Positions 1 through 5,541 of a DNA stretch of 6,851 nucleotides are shown here, piece by piece. The stretch spans positions 1 to 6,851 of the forward strand of contig JAFGBW010000018.1 in the NCBI GenBank assembly GCA_016932965.1, given 5' to 3'. Within the stretch, counting starts at the first letter, position 1. Each line of letters opens with the position of its first letter. This DNA comes from Candidatus Auribacterota bacterium (lineage in GTDB: Bacteria > Auribacterota > JAFGBW01). Below the pieces are notes generated by a model that worked only from the letters and a program-made list of their open reading frames with translations, was not told where the DNA came from and ran no database searches. Position numbers and translations under genes: made by a program.

Positions 1-830
1 AAATTGTGATGTCAGAAAAAATCGCTGAAGACGTGCTGAAGTTTGAAATCCAGGCTCCAAGGATTGCCGAAAAAAGAAAACCCGGGCAATTCGTTGTCAT
101 TCGGGTGGATGAAAAAGGAGAACGGATCCCCTTGACCATTGTGGATTCAAACTTAAACAAAGGTACCATTACGTTGATCTTTCAGGTCGTGGGTGTTTCC
201 ACCAGGAAACTGGCCTCTTTAAAAACAGGGGATTCATTGATGGATGTTTTAGGCCCCTTGGGGCATGCAACGCATTTAGAAAAATACGGGAAAGTGATCG
301 CCATAGGAGGAGGGGTTGGCATAGCCCCTCTTTACCCCATCTCAAAAGGCATGAAGGATGCCGGAAACAGCGTCATTGCCATTTTGGGAGCCAGATCAAA
401 AAATCTCATGATTTTGGAAAGAGAAATGAAAGCCATCTGCACTGAGATACACCTGGTCACGGATGACGGATCTTATGGAGAAAAAGGCCTGGTTACGAAT
501 GTATTGAAAAAAATGCTGGATACGGGAACTCATCCGGATATCGTCATCGCCATTGGACCATTGGTCATGATGAAAGCAGTCAGCGAGCTGACCCAGCCAT
601 ATGGCATTAAAACCATGGTGAGCTTGAATCCCATCATGGTGGACGGGACAGGGATGTGCGGAGGCTGCAGGGTTGATGTCGCCGGAGAAATAAAATTCGC
701 CTGTGTGGACGGCCCGGAATTCGACGGCCATGCGGTCAATTTTGACAAGCTGTCCATACGATTAAAAGCCTATAAGACATATGAAAAACATTCTATGGAA
801 CAATGCAAGCTGCAAGGAATGATAAAATGA
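1..830 (+). CDS. nfnA: NfnA: ferredoxin-NADP+ oxidoreductase subunit alpha (FAD/[2Fe-2S], SudB-like), 5' end cut by window
   Basis: Small subunit of NADH-dependent reduced ferredoxin:NADP+ oxidoreductase, a cytoplasmic flavin-based electron-bifurcating transhydrogenase. Numbering from GTG at 6: a ferredoxin-reductase-type FAD domain with KPGQF (25-29) and RIPLTI (40-45); a nucleotide-binding domain with IGGGVGIAPLYP (100-111) and the TDDGSYGEKG stretch (152-161); and a C-terminal [2Fe-2S] site with Cys218, Cys221 and Cys233 in MCGGC...FACVDGPEFDGH. The family's cluster is described as having three Cys and one Asp; Asp213 just upstream is a candidate (inference). Family members begin about M-x-K-I-V before the first strand, and the frame reads (K)-I-V-M-S-E-K from position 1. 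The real start is therefore probably two or three codons outside the window, and GTG 6 and ATG 9 are likely internal. The gene ends with an ATGA overlap with nfnB, so the two are translationally coupled. A homologous pair has been called sulfide dehydrogenase (SudAB), so that name remains possible. Confidence 0.93.
   Translation, partial: IVMSEKIAEDVLKFEIQAPRIAEKRKPGQFVVIRVDEKGERIPLTIVDSNLNKGTITLIFQVVGVSTRKLASLKTGDSLMDVLGPLGHATHLEKYGKVIAIGGGVGIAPLYPISKGMKDAGNSVIAILGARSKNLMILEREMKAICTEIHLVTDDGSYGEKGLVTNVLKKMLDTGTHPDIVIAIGPLVMMKAVSELTQPYGIKTMVSLNPIMVDGTGMCGGCRVDVAGEIKFACVDGPEFDGHAVNFDKLSIRLKAYKTYEKHSMEQCKLQGMIK
814..818 (+). promoter_or_regulatory. Ribosome binding site deciding the nfnB start
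   Basis: AAGGA lies 8 bases before the ATG at 827, inside the last codons of nfnA. It favours 827 over the in-frame upstream ATG at 803, which would add eight residues not expected in the family. Confidence 0.7.
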
Positions 831-2254
831 ATCCTGTTCTGAAACCCGATAAAAAAGAGAGAATGAAAATACCGCAGGTTCCGATGAGGGAACAGCCTCC
901 CCATGAAAGGATATATAATTTTAATGAAGTCCCCTACGGCTATAATCCGGAAGAAGCCCAAAAAGAGGCTGTCCGGTGTCTGGAATGCCCTAATGCGCCT
1001 TGTATAAAGGGGTGTCCTGTCAACATTGATATTCCGGCTTTCATAGAATTGATCGTTCAGGGAAATTTCGAAGGGGCCTTGGGAAAAATAAGGGAAACCA
1101 ATTCTCTCCCGGCCATCTGCGGCAGGGTTTGTCCCCAGGAAGTACAATGCCAGATTGTATGCACGTTGGGAAAAGTGAAGGGGCAAACCCCTGTGGCGAT
1201 TGGCAGACTCGAGCGTTTCGTTTCTGATTATGCCAGGGAAAAAGAAATAAAACCACGAATCAATCAGAAGCCTTCAACCAATAAAAAAGTGGCCGTCATT
1301 GGATCGGGTCCTGCCGGACTGACAGCTGCAGGAGAACTGGCCTTAATGGGGCACCAGGTCAGGGTTTTTGAAGCTTTCTCAGCACCAGGCGGAGTTCTCC
1401 TTTACGGGATCCCTGAATTCAGACTTCCCAAAAAAATCATTGATATGGAAGTGGAGTATTTAAAAATGCTCGGCGTTCAATTCGAATACAACTGCCTTGT
1501 CGGGAAAACCGTGACTTTGCAGGAACTCATGGAAAAGGAGGGCTTTCAGGCTGCTTTCATCGGAACCGGAGCAGGACTGCCTTATTTCATGGGTATTCCT
1601 GGTGAAGATCTGGTCGGCGTGTTCAGCGCAAACGAATTTTTAACCAGGTCCAACATGATGAGAGCCTACCGATTTCCTGAATTTGATACTCCTATTTTAA
1701 AGGCAAAAAACGCCGTGGTGGTTGGAGGAGGAAACGTGGCTATGGATGCGGCACGGACTGCTCTCCGGCTTGGATGTGAAAAAGTGAGCCTCGTTTACCG
1801 CCGAAGCATGGAGGAAATGCCGGCCAGACATGAAGAAATCGAGCATGCACGGGAGGAAGGGATCCAGTTCGAAATACTGACCCTCCCTCTTCGTTACATT
1901 GGTGATGAAAACGGCATTGTCAAAGAAGCCGAATGCCTTCGCATGAAGCTGGGGGAGATGGATAAAAGCGGACGAAGAAAGCCTGTTCCAATTGAGGGAA
2001 GTCAATTTATTCTGAAAACCGATCTGGTGATCGTTGCCATTGGAAATGGTGCCAATCCGATACTAGTTAAATCCACGCCAGGTTTGGGAACAGACAAAAA
2101 AGGACATATTCAAATTGATCCGGAAACCCATGCCACAAATATTCCGGGTATTTACGCTGGCGGAGACATTGTCACCGGCGCGGCCACAGTCATAGAAGCC
2201 ATGGGTGCAGCCAAAAAAGCAGCAGCGGCAATTCACCGGTACTTAAGTTTATGA
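827..2254 (+). CDS. nfnB: NfnB: ferredoxin-NADP+ oxidoreductase subunit beta (GltD/GltA-like FAD, NADPH and two [4Fe-4S])
   Basis: Large, bifurcating subunit of the NfnAB transhydrogenase, homologous to the small subunit of glutamate synthase (GltD); 475 residues, full family length. The N-terminal ferredoxin-like domain carries two cysteine groups: Cys51/54/59/63 (CLECPNAPCIKGCP) and Cys98/102/108/112 (CGRVC...QC...C), for two [4Fe-4S] clusters. The FAD site is VIGSGPAGLTAA (157-168), followed by the family block APGGVLLYGIPEFRLPK (186-202). The second Rossmann motif, VVGGGNVAMDAARTALRLG (298-316), binds NADPH, with YRRS (324-327) after it. The C-terminal FAD-contact block is GIYAGGDIVTGAATVIEAMG (441-460). 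The alternative reading, a stand-alone glutamate synthase small subunit, is less likely because the gene directly follows nfnA with a 4-base overlap and no large glutamate synthase subunit is present. Together the pair is expected to oxidise NADH and reduced ferredoxin to make NADPH, or the reverse. No residue of the visible motifs is missing. Confidence 0.95.
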   Translation: MNPVLKPDKKERMKIPQVPMREQPPHERIYNFNEVPYGYNPEEAQKEAVRCLECPNAPCIKGCPVNIDIPAFIELIVQGNFEGALGKIRETNSLPAICGRVCPQEVQCQIVCTLGKVKGQTPVAIGRLERFVSDYAREKEIKPRINQKPSTNKKVAVIGSGPAGLTAAGELALMGHQVRVFEAFSAPGGVLLYGIPEFRLPKKIIDMEVEYLKMLGVQFEYNCLVGKTVTLQELMEKEGFQAAFIGTGAGLPYFMGIPGEDLVGVFSANEFLTRSNMMRAYRFPEFDTPILKAKNAVVVGGGNVAMDAARTALRLGCEKVSLVYRRSMEEMPARHEEIEHAREEGIQFEILTLPLRYIGDENGIVKEAECLRMKLGEMDKSGRRKPVPIEGSQFILKTDLVIVAIGNGANPILVKSTPGLGTDKKGHIQIDPETHATNIPGIYAGGDIVTGAATVIEAMGAAKKAAAAIHRYLSL

Positions 2255-2279
2255 TTCTCACCTTTGCCGGCTTTTTCGT

Positions 2280-3014
2280 TCACATATTCAGGCTGATTCC
2301 TGCAATCAGAGAGAGATCGTTTTTCTTCACATTTTCAGCCGGTTTGCTGTCGTAACGATCTTGAAGCACAAGCCTCAGATTGATTTTCGAATTCAAGGCT
2401 GCTTCAGCTCCTGCTTCCGCATTGATCAGATGGTTTTCAAAATCATTTAGTTTGGGCAGGTATTCAAGACTCTGCCAGATTTTCGCCGTCTCACTGAATT
2501 GATGATCGAACCTCTGCGACAACCGCACGGTAAGATAGTCATCCTTTATTTCAGAGACTTCCTCCCATACATAAGAAAGACCGGTTTCAACAGACAGTTT
2601 CGAAGAATCCTTTTTAATGAGATACAACCCCGCTCCGGGACCTACACTCACCCGGTAATCGATACTGGCGATGTCATCATTCAAGGCTGAAAGATCCAGA
2701 TAGGCAAACGTCTTTTCTGAAAGTGTTTTTTTACCGTTTCCGAAACCCTTGATGTTTTTTACGGTGGTCTCACTTTCATCGTTCATGGTATTTTCGCCGT
2801 AATTAGCCTCCGCGCCGAACCGTACGGAACCAAAGCCTTTGCTTTCTCCTTCTGAGACCAGGCTGGCATTCGCCTGAAGTGTTTCGCTGTTGCCGCTGGT
2901 GAGAGTCAGTCCTGCAGACAATGTGGTTTTGAGTTTTCCTTCTTCTGCCATGGCAGGAGAAGAAAATAGGCGTAACATAATCCATACCAACAGCCATTCA
3001 CCTCTAAAATTCAT
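2280..3014 (-). CDS. DUF481 (YdiY-like) outer-membrane beta-barrel protein
   Basis: A 244-residue secreted protein of the DUF481 family, known mainly as salt-induced or uncharacterised outer-membrane barrels. A signal peptide covers residues 1-23: hydrophobic LLVWIMLRLF, then SSPAMA, with likely cleavage before EEGK. The mature part shows alternating beta-strand pattern and DUF481 hallmarks: LTLTSGNSET near the N-terminus (36-45) and IDYRVSVGPGAGLYLI (118-133), followed by KLSVETGLSYVWEE. The start at 3014 is chosen because AGGAGG lies just upstream (3019-3024) and it places the signal peptide correctly; a longer form from 3047 adds 11 polar residues. The last residue is Met rather than the terminal aromatic typical of outer-membrane barrels, although the final strand pattern (LIAGISLNM) fits a barrel. 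The gene converges on nfnB with 25 bases between them and diverges from the mscS-like gene. Function is unknown; a porin-like or envelope-stress role is only a guess. Confidence 0.85.
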   Translation of the reverse strand: MNFRGEWLLVWIMLRLFSSPAMAEEGKLKTTLSAGLTLTSGNSETLQANASLVSEGESKGFGSVRFGAEANYGENTMNDESETTVKNIKGFGNGKKTLSEKTFAYLDLSALNDDIASIDYRVSVGPGAGLYLIKKDSSKLSVETGLSYVWEEVSEIKDDYLTVRLSQRFDHQFSETAKIWQSLEYLPKLNDFENHLINAEAGAEAALNSKINLRLVLQDRYDSKPAENVKKNDLSLIAGISLNM

Positions 3015-3018
3015 GATT

Positions 3019-3024
3019 CCTCCT
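3019..3024 (-). promoter_or_regulatory. Ribosome binding site deciding the DUF481 gene start
   Basis: On the - strand AGGAGG, the full anti-16S core, stands 4 bases before the ATG at 3014. It selects that start over the upstream in-frame start at 3047. Confidence 0.75.
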
Positions 3025-3033
3025 GATTCTTTA

Positions 3034-3066
3034 TTGATCGAATTCAAATATTCATTATAATATAAT
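3034..3066 (+). promoter_or_regulatory. Sigma-70-like promoter for the mscS-like gene in the divergent intergenic region
   Basis: TTGATC at 3034-3039 (four of six bases match the -35 consensus) is followed after 16 bases by a perfect TATAAT at 3056-3061. A second, overlapping TATAAT follows at 3061-3066. Transcription would start near 3068-3073, giving a leader of about 40 bases before the ATG at 3113. A TATAAT also reads on the - strand at 3059-3054, but without a well-placed -35, so the promoter of the divergent DUF481 gene is not resolved. Confidence 0.45.
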
Positions 3067-3112
3067 ATTCCAAATATAACATCAGTCTATTCAAAATGAA
3101 GGAAAATATCTT

Positions 3113-3613
3113 ATGAATGAAATATATACTACATCCCAAGATTATTTCATGCGGTACGGAATGAATGTTATCGGAGCGATTTTGATTATTTTCTTGGGAC
3201 GCTGGGTATCCCTTCTACTCACAAATTTGATTGGAAAAATCATGGGAAAATCTAAAGTGGACCAGATCCTGATTTCTTTCATCAAAAATCTGGTTTATTA
3301 CGGTCTCATGACAGTGCTGGTGATTGCCGCGCTCAATAAACTCGGCATCCAGACAGCGTCATTCATCGCTGTTGTAGGAGCCGCCGGATTGGCTATCGGC
3401 ATGGCGCTTCAGGGATCGCTGTCCAATTTTGCTTCAGGCGTGCTCATCGTCATATTCAGGCCGTTTAATATCGGCGATAAAATCGAAGTGGCAGGTGTCA
3501 CCGGAATTGTTCAGGAAATCCAGATTTTTAACACCATCTTAAAGTCTGCGGAAAACAAAAGGATCATCCTTCCCAATTCCAAAATCACGGCTGATAAAAT
3601 CATCGTCGGATGA
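3113..3613 (+). CDS. MscS-family mechanosensitive ion channel, C-terminally truncated
   Basis: Inner-membrane small-conductance mechanosensitive channel family; 166 residues against about 286 in E. coli MscS. Three membrane helices are visible: TM1 about 17-40, TM2 about 57-78 and the pore helix TM3 about 83-117. TM3 has the Gly/Ala-packed VVGAAGLAIGMALQGSLSNF run (87-106), including the LQGSLSNFASG block. The beta domain follows (FRPFNIGDKIEVAGVTGIV, then IILPNSKI at 151-158). The protein ends at DKIIVG, the point that aligns with N-I-I-N-F-S of E. coli MscS, so about 110 residues forming the rest of the beta domain and the alpha/beta cage are absent. No MscS-like sequence follows in any forward frame. 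AAGGA at 3099-3103 lies 9 bases before the ATG, so translation starts normally. The stop is three bases from the stop of the convergent DUF3592 gene. It may be a decayed gene or a short functional form. The core and start look intact, so I leave it as a CDS. Confidence 0.85.
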   Translation: MNEIYTTSQDYFMRYGMNVIGAILIIFLGRWVSLLLTNLIGKIMGKSKVDQILISFIKNLVYYGLMTVLVIAALNKLGIQTASFIAVVGAAGLAIGMALQGSLSNFASGVLIVIFRPFNIGDKIEVAGVTGIVQEIQIFNTILKSAENKRIILPNSKITADKIIVG

Positions 3614-3616
3614 ATA

Positions 3617-4288
3617 TCATGGGCTCCTGCTCTGCCGGAAGGAAATCAGTTTATTCCGGATATTCAGGATCATCGGCTTGCAGAGAATATATCCTGAATA
3701 GATCAGTCCGAAACCGGACCCATTGATGATCAGAGAGGAGAAGGAAGAAAATTCCGTTGTGCCGGAAAGAATTTTTTCTGCCTGAGAAAACATCATCATC
3801 CCCCCGGATTGAATCAGGAAGATGCCCGCGAAAAATTTCTTTAAAAAACGTCTGATATTCACCAGGATGAGGGATACAAACGCTAAAAAACCCCCGATCA
3901 GGGCATCCGTTACGGCTGATAGTGTCATTCCGGGTTCCAAAACAGCCTGTTCCGGATTCCCTCGGTCATAAAAGACCTGGATCAGTTTGCCGACAGGGTA
4001 TTTTTTCAGGTATTTTTCTGCTTCAGACTGTTTTCCTGCTTCACTGGCAAATCGAATCCTGTCATGAACCCGTTTGCGGTTGGAAACAATATATTCGTAT
4101 TTAATTTTTGGAATATAGCGGATGATTTTTTTATCCCCTTCTGAACCAGCTTCAACGGAGGAAGATATGATCTTTCCCTGAGTTTCCAGCCAGAAATAAC
4201 TTTTATACGCATAATAAAGTTCTTCCTTTGCCTTGTTGAGAAAGGCAAGGGCTCCAAAAAAAATCAATAATTTGAATAATTTAACCAT
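3617..4288 (-). CDS. DUF3592 domain membrane protein
   Basis: A 223-residue protein matching the pattern of the uncharacterised DUF3592 family. There is one N-terminal membrane segment (about 5-18), then an extracytoplasmic-type beta domain. This domain has the family landmarks: a Trp followed by TQGKIISSSVE (W33 onward), YIPKIKYEYIVSN (58-70), and KKYPVGKLIQVFYDRGNPEQ (95-114) with AVLEPG after it. Three further hydrophobic stretches follow at about 122-146, 153-168 and 185-203, and the tail is basic. The ATG at 4288 is preferred over a TTG two codons upstream; neither has a good Shine-Dalgarno sequence. It is convergent with the truncated mscS-like gene (three bases between stops) and divergent from hemW. 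No function is established for this family, and the neighbours do not suggest one beyond being envelope proteins. Confidence 0.75.
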   Translation of the reverse strand: MVKLFKLLIFFGALAFLNKAKEELYYAYKSYFWLETQGKIISSSVEAGSEGDKKIIRYIPKIKYEYIVSNRKRVHDRIRFASEAGKQSEAEKYLKKYPVGKLIQVFYDRGNPEQAVLEPGMTLSAVTDALIGGFLAFVSLILVNIRRFLKKFFAGIFLIQSGGMMMFSQAEKILSGTTEFSSFSSLIINGSGFGLIYSGYILCKPMILNIRNKLISFRQSRSP

Positions 4289-4301
4289 GTCCAAGCATAA
4301 T

Positions 4302-4350
4302 CTGGTTTTAAGTCCGGCTTTATTTATAATAGGTTATTGTCAAAGCACAA
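4302..4350. promoter_or_regulatory. Possible divergent promoters between the DUF3592 gene and hemW
   Basis: On the + strand a perfect TATAAT lies at 4325-4330 with only a weak -35 (CTGGTT, 4302-4307, 17-base spacing); this would leave about a 50-base leader before hemW. On the - strand TTGTGC (4350-4345) is 16 bases from TATAAA (4328-4323), giving about a 28-base leader for the DUF3592 gene. Both are weak matches and their overlap would make them compete. Confidence 0.25.
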
Positions 4351-4386
4351 CTATTTTCCATGTAATTCTGCGAAGGATAAATATCC

Positions 4387-5541
4387 ATGCCGGATAAAAT
4401 GAGCGGGTCGTCATTTGGAGTTTACGTTCATATCCCTTTTTGCATCCAGAAATGCAGATACTGTGATTTCAATACGGTTTTGCGTTCTTCCTGCCATGGG
4501 GAAACGATCAATCGTTATCACCATGCCATGCTGCTCGAATGGGGTAGGCTTCAAAACAGAATCAAGGAACTCACTTCGGTTAAAACCATCTATTTTGGAG
4601 GAGGCACCCCCTCTCTTTATCCTGTGGATAAAGTGCAGGACCTGCTTGAAAAGATATTCTCCCATGCCTTGGTTCACCAGGGTTCGGAAATCACCATGGA
4701 AATCGATCCCAAAACCATCCGCAGACAATCCCTCGTGAAACTCCATGCGTTGGGAGTAAACCGGATCAGCATGGGCATTCAGAGCTTTTCAGATCCTGTT
4801 CTCGCCATCTTGGGCCGCTATCATCGCCAAAAGGATATCCTCGCCTGTTATGAAGACTGCCGTTCGGCCGGTTTCACCAACATCTCTTTTGATTTGATTT
4901 TCGGAGTCCCCGGACAAACGCTTTCTTCATGGGAAGAGGATTTAAAATGGGTCCGGTGTCTCAAGCCGGAACATGTTTCTTTATATAATCTCAACCTTTC
5001 GCGCGGCACTGATTTTTTCCGCAAAAGAAAAAAACTGGAATTTCCTGATGAAAGAAGCCAGATTCGCATGTATCATGCGGCCCATCATTCATTGAAAACA
5101 ATCGGCATCCGGCCTTATGAAATATCCAATTTTTCCAAGCCAGGATATGAATCCCGTCATAATATGGATTGCTGGAACCGAAAACTCTATGTTGGAATTG
5201 GTGCGGGAGCGAGTTCCTTTCATGGCGGAAAACGCTGGCAGAATGTGAAAAATATCCACTCCTACATTCAAAAGATTGAAAAAGGAGGCTTGGCGTTCAG
5301 TCAAACGGAAACTCTGAATCTTCAAAAAGAAAAAATCGAGTATGTATTTCTCTCCCTTCGTCAGGTAAAGGGCTTCGACAGAGAAAGTTACAGAATCTAT
5401 TTTCAAAGCAGCATCGAAAAGGATTTTCCGTCATTATTCACGCATCCGGAATTGAATTCCTTGATCAGGAAGAAGAAAAGAATTAGATTAACCCTGAAAG
5501 GAAGAATCCTGAGCAATGAAGTATTTCAGGAATTATTTTAA
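4387..5541 (+). CDS. hemW: HemW: radical SAM heme chaperone (formerly annotated as oxygen-independent coproporphyrinogen III oxidase-like)
   Basis: A cytoplasmic radical-SAM protein of 384 residues (E. coli HemW 378) that binds heme and delivers it to respiratory-chain enzymes. The opening motif is VYVHIPFCIQKCRYCDF, with Cys19, Cys23 and Cys26 ligating the [4Fe-4S] cluster. Phe28 stands where true coproporphyrinogen dehydrogenase (HemN) has the extra Cys of its CxxxCxxCxC motif, so this is HemW and not HemN. The SAM-binding block FGGGTPS is at 70-76, followed by EIDPKT (105-110), RISMGIQSF (126-134) and DLIFGVPGQT (169-178). The block SLYNLNLSRGT (198-208) is also HemW-like. The C-terminal heme-associated HNxxYW motif reads HNMDCW (258-263), with Cys in place of Tyr, followed by the conserved GIGAGASSF. 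A winged-helix-like tail completes the protein. AAGGA at 4373-4377 lies 9 bases upstream of the ATG. The last 26 bases overlap the proposed start of the next gene. Confidence 0.92.
   Translation: MPDKMSGSSFGVYVHIPFCIQKCRYCDFNTVLRSSCHGETINRYHHAMLLEWGRLQNRIKELTSVKTIYFGGGTPSLYPVDKVQDLLEKIFSHALVHQGSEITMEIDPKTIRRQSLVKLHALGVNRISMGIQSFSDPVLAILGRYHRQKDILACYEDCRSAGFTNISFDLIFGVPGQTLSSWEEDLKWVRCLKPEHVSLYNLNLSRGTDFFRKRKKLEFPDERSQIRMYHAAHHSLKTIGIRPYEISNFSKPGYESRHNMDCWNRKLYVGIGAGASSFHGGKRWQNVKNIHSYIQKIEKGGLAFSQTETLNLQKEKIEYVFLSLRQVKGFDRESYRIYFQSSIEKDFPSLFTHPELNSLIRKKKRIRLTLKGRILSNEVFQELF

Noticed and set aside
803-826. Upstream ATG at 803 as the nfnB start
   Set aside because: It adds eight residues inside nfnA and has no good ribosome binding site, whereas 827 has AAGGA at 8 bases and an ATGA overlap.
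2266-2277. GCCGGC followed by five T between nfnB and the DUF481 gene as a terminator
   Set aside because: The GCCGGC is a six-base palindrome with no loop, and the flanks do not form a longer stem, so it cannot make a normal intrinsic terminator hairpin.
3612-3730. Possible frameshifted continuation of the MscS C-terminal domain after 3613
   Set aside because: The alternative frame starting at ATG 3612 reads a Ser/Gly-rich sequence with no MscS features, and the same DNA codes coherently for the DUF3592 C-terminus on the other strand.
4338-4343. Perfect TTGACA on the - strand upstream of the DUF3592 gene
   Set aside because: No acceptable -10 lies 15-19 bases downstream; the nearest TATAAA is only 9 bases away.
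4337-4366. TTGTCA and TGTAAT, 18 bases apart, as a hemW promoter
   Set aside because: The hexamers match well, but transcription would start near 4373, inside the hemW ribosome binding site.
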